DNA of 12,479 nucleotides from Candidatus Heimdallarchaeota archaeon (GTDB lineage: Archaea > Asgardarchaeota > Heimdallarchaeia > Heimdallarchaeales > Kariarchaeaceae): NCBI GenBank assembly GCA_022574115.1, contig JACZSS010000017.1, forward strand, positions 1 to 12,479, written 5' to 3'. Made by a program: the position numbers and the translations under genes. The notes under the pieces were generated by a model that did not search any database, was not told where the DNA came from, and worked only from the letters and a program-made list of their open reading frames with translations. Shown here piece after piece: positions 6,942-12,479 of this stretch; the stretch's first letter is position 1, and the number at the start of each line of letters is the position of its first letter.

Positions 6942-7268
6942 CTACAAATTTGCAACATAACTTTTTAACAACTCTCTTTGATTCTCATTTACCTCAAGTT
7001 TGAATACGAGAGATTTTTCTTTTGGCTCAATTCTCACCTCAAAATTCATGAACGAACAACAGACTGATTCAAATAAAATAAAATCTGTCAGATTCTGAAA
7101 ATTTTCTTTATTGAATTCAAAATGAATTTTAAATCCATCTGTAAGTTCCTCCTTTCTCAATATATTTTGAAATAGAGTTGATCGGATTTCACCCATTCTA
7201 ATTTTTAGATCAGGTTCTGGAAGTGTACAGCTAGCTGTATCAGTTGATTTAAGGATTATTTTATCCAT
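6942..7268 (-). CDS. Small Cys-Cys motif protein, possible metal or thiol binder
   Basis: A 108-residue soluble protein starting at the ATG 7266-7268. The centre reads FILFESVCCSFMNFEVRIEP (C70, C71), followed by a strand-rich end and the helix NENQRELLKSYV. This resembles small bacterial proteins with an E-x2-CCPF-x-F motif often found beside mercury, arsenic or other thiol-stress regulators. I know these only as uncharacterised, so the function is open. A third Cys (C14) lies near the N-terminus. Its promoter is unusually well defined: a TATA box at 7290-7297 and two palindromes just upstream, so the gene is very likely induced or repressed by a specific signal. The convergent TrmB-like gene ends 49 bases away. 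Confidence 0.7.
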   Translation of the reverse strand: MDKIILKSTDTASCTLPEPDLKIRMGEIRSTLFQNILRKEELTDGFKIHFEFNKENFQNLTDFILFESVCCSFMNFEVRIEPKEKSLVFKLEVNENQRELLKSYVANL

Positions 7269-7289
7269 ACAATATTAGCGCAATTCTTG

Positions 7290-7297
7290 TATTTATA
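7290..7297 (-). promoter_or_regulatory. TATA box of the Cys-Cys protein gene
   Basis: The minus strand reads TATAAATA, preceded by GATAAC as a near-consensus BRE (5 of 6 positions). The first T is 29 bases from the ATG, so the transcript should be leaderless or nearly so. The nearer palindrome half-site overlaps the BRE. Confidence 0.65.
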
Positions 7298-7321
7298 GTT
7301 ATCGGAAAACACCCAATAACT
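7297..7321. promoter_or_regulatory. Operator-like palindrome 1 (AGTTAT-N13-ATAACT)
   Basis: Perfect 6-bp arms at 7297-7302 and 7316-7321 with a 13-base spacer. It overlaps the BRE/TATA of the Cys-Cys gene, so binding here would directly affect TBP/TFB loading. The same arms and the same spacer recur 34 bases away. Confidence 0.6.
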
Positions 7322-7330
7322 TTAAATTAA

Positions 7331-7355
7331 AGTTATCGAATAAAATACAATAACT
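7331..7355. promoter_or_regulatory. Operator-like palindrome 2 (AGTTAT-N13-ATAACT)
   Basis: Second copy with arms at 7331-7336 and 7350-7355. Beyond the arms it shares CG at the left spacer edge and CA at the right with copy 1. The stretch between the two copies is itself a palindrome: ATAACTTTAA, a central A, then TTAAAGTTAT (7316-7336), with perfect 10-bp arms. Confidence 0.6.
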
Positions 7356-7401
7356 AAACGATATTTGGTGAAATAAAGGTCGACGATGCTGTTATGTCGA
7401 T

Positions 7402-7413
7402 CTCACTTGTGAG
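7402..7413. repeat. Short inverted repeat CTCAC-TT-GTGAG
   Basis: Perfect 5-bp arms with a 2-base centre in the region between the divergent Cys-Cys and Gly-rich genes. It could be a further protein-binding site; it is too short for a confident call. Confidence 0.3.
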
Positions 7414-7492
7414 TTCAGAAAATCGATCAATCGGCTAAAAATAGGTCATGTATTGCTTACTGTAAACCTAGACAATCAATCGACATAAATTG

Positions 7493-7499
7493 TATAAAT
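7493..7499 (+). promoter_or_regulatory. TATA box of the Gly-rich membrane protein gene
   Basis: TATAAAT beginning 22 bases ahead of the GTG start at 7515. The spacing is slightly short but compatible with a leaderless transcript. Confidence 0.45.
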
Positions 7500-7514
7500 C
7501 CCAGTGGGAATACA

Positions 7515-7724
7515 GTGAATGCCACAATATCAAAGCAATTCAGCAAAAAGGAAATTATAATCGGAGTGGGGATGGTTTTTGGGATAGTTGGAGGGATAAT
7601 TTTCGGAGCTGCATTGGGGAATCTTGCACTCGGAGTAGGTGTGGGTCTTTCAATTGGTATTGTGATTGGAGTCGCTATTGGTTTATCTTTGGATAGTAAA
7701 AACAATAATCATGTAGATACCTAA
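7515..7724 (+). CDS. Small Gly-rich two-helix membrane protein
   Basis: A 69-residue protein from a GTG start. A short polar N-terminus (NATISKQFSKKE) leads into two hydrophobic Gly-zipper segments: about residues 14-35 (IIIGVGMVFGIVGGIIFGAAL) and 38-58 (ALGVGVGLSIGIVIGVAIGL), with hardly any linker. The tail is polar (DSKNNNHVDT). Repeated G-x3-G spacing suggests tightly packed helices that could oligomerise. No family is recognised; similar proteins are annotated only as hypothetical or glycine-zipper proteins. An overlapping ATG at 7519 is in a different frame and stops after 13 codons. The TATA box upstream supports expression. Confidence 0.6.
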   Translation: MNATISKQFSKKEIIIGVGMVFGIVGGIIFGAALGNLALGVGVGLSIGIVIGVAIGLSLDSKNNNHVDT

Positions 7725-7744
7725 GAATTGAAAACTGGATCTTG

Positions 7745-8110
7745 TCATGCTTCTAAGTTGTGTGGAGTTTGGGTTTCTGGTTCAGTAGTGGGATCATTTT
7801 CGGAATTTATTTCTTCCAAAGATTCTTATGAGGATTGATTTTTTTTTGAGCGATCGATGGATTTGTCATCTCCCGTTGACTGATCCAAAAAATTCTTTAA
7901 TATTTCATTAAATTCGAGCAGCCTTTCCAAATACGGCATGTGGGCACAATTATCAATGACTTCTAATTGTGATCCTGGAATTAGCTGATGTGCAAGAGCA
8001 GCATGCTTGTAGGGAATCACCTGATCATTTTTTCCCCAGATCAATAAGGTTGGAATTGTTATATTTGAAGAAACCGCTGTTACTTTCGCTCTAAGAGGCT
8101 GATATACATC
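7745..8110 (-). pseudogene. 3' remnant of an alpha/beta hydrolase gene
   Basis: The frame opens after a TGA at 8111-8113 and gives the C-terminal third of an alpha/beta hydrolase: the strand before the acid (SNITIPTLLIWG), the acid loop GKNDQVIP and the catalytic His loop DNCAHMPYLE. The nucleophile elbow (GxSxG), oxyanion loop and cap are missing, and nothing hydrolase-like is seen beyond 8110. The frame meets a TAA at 7826-7828, then continues in the same frame for 26 more acidic, coding-like codons (ESLEEINSENDP and on) to a TGA at 7745. That internal TAA may therefore be a later nonsense change. A nine-base T run on the plus strand (7839-7847) lies in the tail. No function is expected. 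Confidence 0.7.
7839..7847 (+). terminator. T-tract, possible terminator for the Gly-rich gene
   Basis: Nine consecutive T on the plus strand about 115 bases after the stop of the Gly-rich membrane protein gene. Archaeal RNA polymerase terminates at such tracts. The tract also encodes the Lys run of the hydrolase remnant on the other strand, so it may be incidental. Confidence 0.3.
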
Positions 8111-8609
8111 TCATTTCATTCTTTTACTATTTTTCTAGTATTTAAGTTTGTGTTTTAAAGTATTAAAAGTCGCATAGGAAGCTCAAGGGTATGCAAAACA
8201 CTTTCCTGACCTAGACTTCACCTATACCAGACCTATACCTGACATATAGTTCACCTACACCTGGGGTTGCATTAGAGCTATCGATTTTCTCTGACGAGCA
8301 ATGTATAACTGTGCATATTTCCAATTTTGCGTATAAGCAGGCTTAAACGACATTTTGTCAAACCTATATGTCAATGATGGAGGGATTTGCGTCGGACATG
8401 AATTCAACTCTTGTTAGATAAAACTAAGATAAAAATGTTGCTTTCTTATGTGATTTAATTACTGATTATTCTGATTCAGCGATGGATGGCATTGATCTCG
8501 ATATTTGTTAATTTAAATCAGGAATAAAAAACATTTCCACATTTTTATCTGAAAGTGAAATTTGCAATCGTTACCAATGGAGTAGGAAGTGAAATTACTT
8601 CTCAGTGAA
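8111..8609. other. 500-bp stretch without a recognisable gene
   Basis: AT-rich, with no credible reading frame on either strand and no tRNA, CRISPR or box C/D pattern. It contains a 24-bp imperfect direct repeat (8205-8261) and a small hairpin near its right end (GAAGT/ACTTC, 8586-8601). With the hydrolase remnant to its left, it looks like decayed sequence. Confidence 0.5.
8205..8261. repeat. Two imperfect 24-bp direct repeats, 33-bp period
   Basis: Units at 8205-8228 and 8238-8261 share CCTGAC, TTCACCTA and a final ACC, 20 of 24 positions by hand alignment. They are separated by nine bases that again contain ACCTATA. No function is evident. Confidence 0.5.
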
Positions 8610-9170
8610 TTAAACTTTTCTGTCATCTATCTTTTGTGAGCGAACAATATCTCGAGGGAATTCGAGCTCGATCTCTTCTTGGAGCCATGCTTCGAATTCT
8701 TCACACGTGCTCACTGACACCGGATTATTCAGACCACATTCTGAATAAATTGGACATGTCAAACAGGGTTGTGCGGCCATATCTACCCATTGTGATAGAT
8801 CATGTCTTGCAAGTTTTAGATGTTGTTGGTCAAAGCGTTTTTCTTGAAAAGAATCCTTGTCGAGTTCATACAGAACCAGTTTGTTTTCGAGAAGCAGTTT
8901 ATTTACCGATTTGTGAACTTGGGGATAATTCCCAAATTTCTCAAAAATATGGCTTACAAGTAAGTTTTCATCATTTTTGGCTAATTCTAGTATCGAGCTT
9001 TCAAGCCCATCATTAAAACTAGTTGCTACAGTATTAAACTTGCCAAAAGCAGTTGTATTTGTTAAGTCGTAAGGATTAGTATCGTTCTTCTCTTCCAAAA
9101 AATCACCAAAAAAAGTATAAGAATACCAATTAAAGGTTACAGAGACATTTAATATAAACGTTTTGTCCAA
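8610..9170 (-). CDS. RPC34-like Fe-S winged-helix protein (RNA polymerase III subunit homologue)
   Basis: A 186-residue protein from a TTG at 9168-9170 (the frame is open to about 9216 without a better start). Residues ~55-102 fit a winged helix (ESSILELAKNDENLLVSHIF through KLLLENKLVLYEL). The C-terminus has four Cys, C136, C139, C145 and C156, in a C-X2-C-X5-C-X10-C pattern followed by EEFEAWLQEEIE. Eukaryotic RPC34 (RPC6/hRPC39) ends with the same spacing and the same neighbours (PC-x2-CPVFxxC, then C-x4-EWLEF), where it binds a 4Fe-4S cluster. RPC34 works in promoter opening within the RPC62-RPC34-RPC31 subcomplex, and archaeal orthologues have been described in crenarchaea and thaumarchaea. 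The first ~50 residues look unlike the family, so the 5' end may be wrong or altered. Confidence 0.72.
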   Translation of the reverse strand: MDKTFILNVSVTFNWYSYTFFGDFLEEKNDTNPYDLTNTTAFGKFNTVATSFNDGLESSILELAKNDENLLVSHIFEKFGNYPQVHKSVNKLLLENKLVLYELDKDSFQEKRFDQQHLKLARHDLSQWVDMAAQPCLTCPIYSECGLNNPVSVSTCEEFEAWLQEEIELEFPRDIVRSQKIDDRKV

Positions 9171-9277
9171 TACGTCAATTCTTATGGTGTTAACAAACGC
9201 ACCTTGACAGCCGCGTCTTTACCGATTTGTATAATTAACATATTCATTCAATAATTAAAAGTTGTAGCTTAACATTC

Positions 9278-11107
9278 TTAGAGGATCGTCTGTTTTCTCA
9301 ATCTTTTCCTTTTTCGAATTATAGTTGCAAAAATCATACATGAAAATGAAACAATGAGTCCAGCTAGTTGAAATCCCCCAGAATCAGAGTTAGTCGTCGC
9401 GCCTCTGTTTGTTACAGGCATATCCAATGATACTATGATGTCAAAAACCTCCGATTCGCTTCCAAATGCAATGTTTTGAACGACAATAGCAGTAATCTCA
9501 CTAGTACTCCGCTCCAAAGGAATATACTCAACGGATAATTCGAGTAGTATTCCATTGTCGCTATCATATGCTGCGGAAATTTTAAGGGTTGATGAAAGTG
9601 TTACTTCCAAAATGGTAAACACGATCGCATCTTTCGTCGTAAAAATATTGTAAACCGTGCCAGTACGCGATTGAAGATTTAACTGGTACAACTCTTGAGT
9701 CCAAGTAGTCCAATCACTATGAATAATTAGAGATCCAATATTTTTTATCGGTTGATCAAATCGATTAGACGGATCAAACTCTTCAGACATTTGTAGATAC
9801 CCTTCATAATATAGAAATTCAGTCTTTTTTGATCCAACGTTATATTCTTTTATTGAATAGAACAATCTGCCAGTAGTTCCACTTGGCTGAATTCCGAGAT
9901 ATTTTTCAAGATTCAACGCGTTTGGATTAGAACCAGTTATTATATAATCATATGCAATAAGCGAATTTAACTTATCTGTCGGGAGATACCTCTGACTGAT
10001 TGGACTATCAACGACTCGTTTATATTCAAGAATTTGGGTGCCGTAAAATGTCGAAATTTCTAACAGCGAATAAGTCAAAATACCAGTGGCAATTTCATAG
10101 TGAGAAACTATCTCAATGAAATGAGTGTTATTTTCTATCAGCAGGGCATATGCTAATGTTGTTTCGTCGTAGAATTTATCCCCGGTAAGACCAGGTGTGT
10201 CTATTGCTACACGAGAAATATCGTTTAATATCAGATTCCAAGTACTCCAATCGGTGAAAATAATGAATGATCCAAAAATATTTAATTCAACTGTGTGGAT
10301 AAATTCTTGTTCCTGTGATTTAAGCAATACTTGAATCGTATTATTTATTGGATCTCCCAATGGCTGAACTGTAAACCTGTCGTTATCCCTAAGTACAAAT
10401 TGATCAGATCCGGATCTTAGAAAATCCAGTCCTTCAAACCCATCGATCCTTAAAATTTCATATTCGATTGGATTGGAATCGTTTACTGAATATGCTTCCG
10501 AATCTACAATGTATACAGGTGGTGGAGCAATATATCTGCCGATCAGTTTAAACACGATATGTCGATATTCCCCATCGTCGTACTGCACCTCGAGATAATT
10601 ATACGTTGCCACGCCCGTTCTCTTATCGTACCACACTTGATTGACAACACGTACCCCAGGTGAACTCCAATATAAGCTCAGAAGATATTCAAAGTGAGTT
10701 GCATTTTGACTATACTGAACTGTCGTATTACCACCACCACCTCCAGCTCCTTCTATTAGATCGACCCACCCTTGCCAATCAGTGTCAACTACGTATTGAC
10801 CTATCACAAAAACATCATTGTAGTAGCGTGTCGTCAGGTTGCCTGCGCTAAATTGAAGCTCGATATGTCCATTGAACGTTGGTCGAGGATTAATCACTTC
10901 CATGGTAAAATTTTGTCCAACTTCCACTGGAAGATTTAAATCTACGCCAAATATTACTGCATCCTCTGAATCGATTATCTCCTTTTCAAGAAGTTTGAAC
11001 ACATATATTTCATCTGCTCGTACTCCAACTTCAAAGAATTGACCCGCTGATGGAACGCTGAAGATACTACATAAGAACAATACAACCAGCAATTTCCAAC
11101 TTTGCAC
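9278..11107 (-). CDS. Large surface protein with three repeats and C-terminal anchor
   Basis: A 609-residue exported protein from a GTG at 11105-11107. A signal peptide covers about 1-22 (KLLVVLFLCSIFSVPSAG). The body has three copies of a roughly 175-180 residue unit, each marked by a strand and (T/S)DWxxW: TDWQGW at 109-114, TDWSTW at 285-290 and SDWTTW at 464-469. After this motif comes a region with N(A/N)THFE/I and GVATYNYLEV/GILTYSLLEI, weaker in unit three. A single membrane helix at about 580-597 and a basic tail (RKRKRLRKQ) complete a type I topology, so nearly all of the protein faces outside. Several NxT/NxS sites allow N-glycosylation. No family is recognised. The similar layout to other Asgard surface proteins is an inference. 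Confidence 0.8.
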   Translation of the reverse strand: MQSWKLLVVLFLCSIFSVPSAGQFFEVGVRADEIYVFKLLEKEIIDSEDAVIFGVDLNLPVEVGQNFTMEVINPRPTFNGHIELQFSAGNLTTRYYNDVFVIGQYVVDTDWQGWVDLIEGAGGGGGNTTVQYSQNATHFEYLLSLYWSSPGVRVVNQVWYDKRTGVATYNYLEVQYDDGEYRHIVFKLIGRYIAPPPVYIVDSEAYSVNDSNPIEYEILRIDGFEGLDFLRSGSDQFVLRDNDRFTVQPLGDPINNTIQVLLKSQEQEFIHTVELNIFGSFIIFTDWSTWNLILNDISRVAIDTPGLTGDKFYDETTLAYALLIENNTHFIEIVSHYEIATGILTYSLLEISTFYGTQILEYKRVVDSPISQRYLPTDKLNSLIAYDYIITGSNPNALNLEKYLGIQPSGTTGRLFYSIKEYNVGSKKTEFLYYEGYLQMSEEFDPSNRFDQPIKNIGSLIIHSDWTTWTQELYQLNLQSRTGTVYNIFTTKDAIVFTILEVTLSSTLKISAAYDSDNGILLELSVEYIPLERSTSEITAIVVQNIAFGSESEVFDIIVSLDMPVTNRGATTNSDSGGFQLAGLIVSFSCMIFATIIRKRKRLRKQTIL

Positions 11108-11130
11108 GTTAATTTTGGAATCGTTAGGAT

Positions 11131-11139
11131 CTATTTAAG
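11131..11139 (-). promoter_or_regulatory. TATA box of the repeat-bearing surface protein gene
   Basis: The minus strand reads CTTAAATAG; its first T lies about 31 bases before the GTG start at 11107. This supports the GTG and a leaderless transcript. Confidence 0.5.
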
Positions 11140-11252
11140 TTGATTGTATGTAGCGGATTGGTGCCAATTTATAAAATGTAATTACCTCGTCTAAAATATC
11201 ATGATTACCGAGCTGGTGATGAATAATTTGGCGGCATATGCAAAAATCAAAA

Positions 11253-11259
11253 TATTTAT
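11253..11259 (+). promoter_or_regulatory. TATA box of the two-span membrane protein gene
   Basis: TATTTAT starting 32 bases before the ATG at 11285. Because it lies downstream of the ATG at 11201, it argues for the shorter protein. Confidence 0.45.
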
Positions 11260-11284
11260 CAGGAATACTTGCCTAAAATTCATC

Positions 11285-11950
11285 ATGAAAAAACCCATCG
11301 CAATTCTCCTTGTACTCGTTTTTGTCTGTGTCCCACTTTCCTTTACCATTAATGCAGCCTTATCGGATAAGGTAATTAACACCACTGAAATCAAACCAAT
11401 GCCTAACGGTGAATACAAATTGCCAATTGAAGCAAATCAATGGAGATTTAGTGTATTCGATCCAACAATCTACTTTCTTGAAGAAAACATACATAATGTG
11501 GACGACCGCAAAATAGTTGAGATTCGTGACTCAGCCAGAATTAAGAAACACTCTGACCTTCAATTTCCAAGAGGAGTTTCAGTCGAAATTTCACTTTGGT
11601 CTAGAGATGTTCAGCATGGAATAGAAATTGAGGCTTTATATTTTATTTTGTATTCCACTCGCCCGACCCCAGAAGAAATTTTTGGTGATCCGGTTAGCAA
11701 AACAGTCACATTTCCATACACCGATGCAGTGTATACAATACAGTCGGCCTTGTTTGTCGGATTAGGAACCGAGGATATGACTTTTAAAATTTACATCTGG
11801 GATCCGTACGCTTCTATTCCATCGTTTTACTTCATCTCCTTCCTCTTTGGCTTGCTTCCGTTAATAACAATCTACTTTACTCATAAAATTTATCAGATAA
11901 ATAAAACTGGATCCAGCAATGCGAAACTAAGAATTTACCATCCGCAGTAA
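11285..11950 (+). CDS. Membrane protein with large extracytoplasmic domain
   Basis: I use the ATG at 11285 (221 residues): it starts a textbook export signal (MKKPIAILLVLVFVCVPLSF) and has a TATA box 32 bases ahead. The upstream ATG 11201 would add 28 residues before the signal. After the signal, about 150 residues are strand-rich and polar and probably fold outside the membrane (segments such as NQWRFSVFDPTIYFLEEN and GVSVEISLWSRDVQHGIEIEA). A second hydrophobic span lies near the end (FYFISFLFGLLPLITIYF), followed by a basic tail. No family is recognised. It is divergent from the repeat-bearing surface gene, and both begin within 180 bases, so they may be expressed together. Confidence 0.7.
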   Translation: MKKPIAILLVLVFVCVPLSFTINAALSDKVINTTEIKPMPNGEYKLPIEANQWRFSVFDPTIYFLEENIHNVDDRKIVEIRDSARIKKHSDLQFPRGVSVEISLWSRDVQHGIEIEALYFILYSTRPTPEEIFGDPVSKTVTFPYTDAVYTIQSALFVGLGTEDMTFKIYIWDPYASIPSFYFISFLFGLLPLITIYFTHKIYQINKTGSSNAKLRIYHPQ

Positions 11951-11963
11951 GAGAAGCATGGAC

Positions 11964-12377
11964 TTAAGCTCTGGTTGTATAATCTCGAATGAATCCCTGA
12001 AACCACTCATCCAATATCTGATTGAATCCTTTGGCCTTGTCAATCCCAATTACTCCCTCAAAATAGATTTGTACACTCAAAATCATTTTACCAACATCGA
12101 TAATACGAGCTTCGGGAAGTGTTTCTGACATATATTTCAATAAGTCATCCGTATCTTGATTATGGCCAGTAACCATTTTACAAATCAATTTGGCAAGATT
12201 TGCACTGTATATTTCGGTGAGTTGGGAAACACATCTTTTTAGGTCTTTTAGAATAGCCAGCTGCTCGAAGGTTATATCCAAATTAGTAAAATCATGTGAT
12301 TCATCTAGTTGTGTCCATTGGGCGTCGAATTGAATTTCCGCTAGAGCCTTGCCGACCACAATATAGTATTGCAGCAA
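11964..12377 (-). CDS. Helical hypothetical protein, about 137 residues
   Basis: The frame starts at a TTG (12375-12377); a stop about 30 bases upstream leaves no in-frame ATG, and a GTG at 12357-12359 is the alternative. The protein is soluble, with long amphipathic helices (FEQLAILKDLKRCVSQLTEI; FNQILDEWFQGFIRDYTT) and two isolated Cys. It has no signal peptide or membrane span and I recognise no family. It converges on the membrane protein gene with a 13-base gap. Codon use looks like its neighbours, so I think it codes, but the role is unknown. Confidence 0.6.
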   Translation of the reverse strand: MLQYYIVVGKALAEIQFDAQWTQLDESHDFTNLDITFEQLAILKDLKRCVSQLTEIYSANLAKLICKMVTGHNQDTDDLLKYMSETLPEARIIDVGKMILSVQIYFEGVIGIDKAKGFNQILDEWFQGFIRDYTTRA

Positions 12378-12391
12378 TATTAAAAAGGATT

Positions 12392-12432
12392 TGTGGAAAA
12401 ATTATCCGCACATTTACCTGTAGATTTCCACA
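12392..12432. repeat. Inverted repeat TGTGGAAA / TTTCCACA
   Basis: Perfect 8-bp arms at 12392-12399 and 12425-12432, 25 bases apart, just upstream of the helical protein gene on the minus strand. They could be a regulator site or the base of an RNA hairpin. Confidence 0.45.
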
Positions 12433-12436
12433 TATG

Positions 12437-12465
12437 ATTTGACCTGACGGAAAAGGGTGTCAAAT
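12437..12465. repeat. Inverted repeat ATTTGAC / GTCAAAT
   Basis: Perfect 7-bp arms at 12437-12443 and 12459-12465 around a 15-base spacer, immediately beside the previous repeat. The window ends 14 bases later, so the partner gene is out of view. Confidence 0.4.
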
Positions 12466-12479
12466 TAAGTTAGGTGAGG

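Noticed and set aside
7457..7705. A Pro/Thr-rich minus-strand frame opposite the Gly-rich membrane protein.
   Set aside because: The Pro/Ile/Thr periodicity is the antisense of Gly/Val codons; the plus frame has a TATA box and a sensible two-helix topology.
8586..8601. A GAAGT/ACTTC hairpin after the RPC34-like gene as an intrinsic terminator.
   Set aside because: The 5-bp stem is weak, has no T tract on the minus strand, and archaea do not need hairpins for termination.
8636..9016. A 126-codon plus-strand frame across the RPC34-like gene.
   Set aside because: The minus-strand frame carries the conserved Cys cluster and a paralogue with mostly synonymous differences; the plus frame has no family features.
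1..12479. CRISPR array, toxin-antitoxin pair or defence island.
   Set aside because: No regularly spaced identical repeats and no recognisable cas, nuclease or toxin genes were seen.

Overview
The window is almost certainly archaeal. It holds a NOP5 (aNop56) plus fibrillarin pair for box C/D RNA-guided methylation, ribosomal protein eS30, archaeal-type RNase HII, Trm1 and a UPF0216/DUF61 protein. It also holds a protein whose C-terminus carries the Cys pattern of eukaryotic RNA polymerase III subunit RPC34. TATA boxes lie about 22-32 bases ahead of several start codons, which suggests leaderless or nearly leaderless transcripts. The mix (eS30, an RPC34-like protein, large single-span surface proteins, AT-rich DNA, many TTG/GTG starts) points to an Asgard or TACK-grade lineage. 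I favour Asgard, but that is inference.

Layout. Bases 1-321 (minus): eS30 and the start of an unrecognised gene running off the left edge. Bases 495-2849 (plus): NOP5, fibrillarin (overlapping by ATGA), then a DUF61 gene whose conserved N-terminus has no ordinary start codon. Bases 2846-5361 (minus): an RNA-processing operon transcribed RlmE/FtsJ, Trm1, RNase HII, with 8-base and 0-base gaps.

Bases 5544-6369: a C-terminally truncated IS630-type transposase fused end to end with the last 25 codons of a second RPC34-like gene. Bases 6488-7724: a TrmB-like winged-helix regulator; a convergent small protein with a Cys-Cys motif whose promoter carries two identical-geometry palindromes (AGTTAT-N13-ATAACT); and a small Gly-rich membrane protein. 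Bases 7745-8609: the 3' remnant of an alpha/beta hydrolase gene and about 500 bases with no gene.

Bases 8610-9170 (minus): the complete-looking RPC34-like Fe-S protein. Bases 9278-11950: two divergent genes for exported, membrane-anchored proteins, one with three repeats marked by a (T/S)DWxxW motif. Bases 11964-12377 (minus): a helical protein of unknown role. The right edge holds two inverted repeats.

How it fits together. The left half is a conserved informational block: rRNA/tRNA methylation, ribosome, RNA primer or hybrid removal. The right half is accessory and partly decayed, with transposon and gene remnants, a small regulator/promoter module and cell-surface proteins. The two most notable points are the duplicated RPC34-like Fe-S tail, one copy intact and one reduced to a fragment beside a transposase, and the twin palindromes over the promoter of the Cys-Cys protein.
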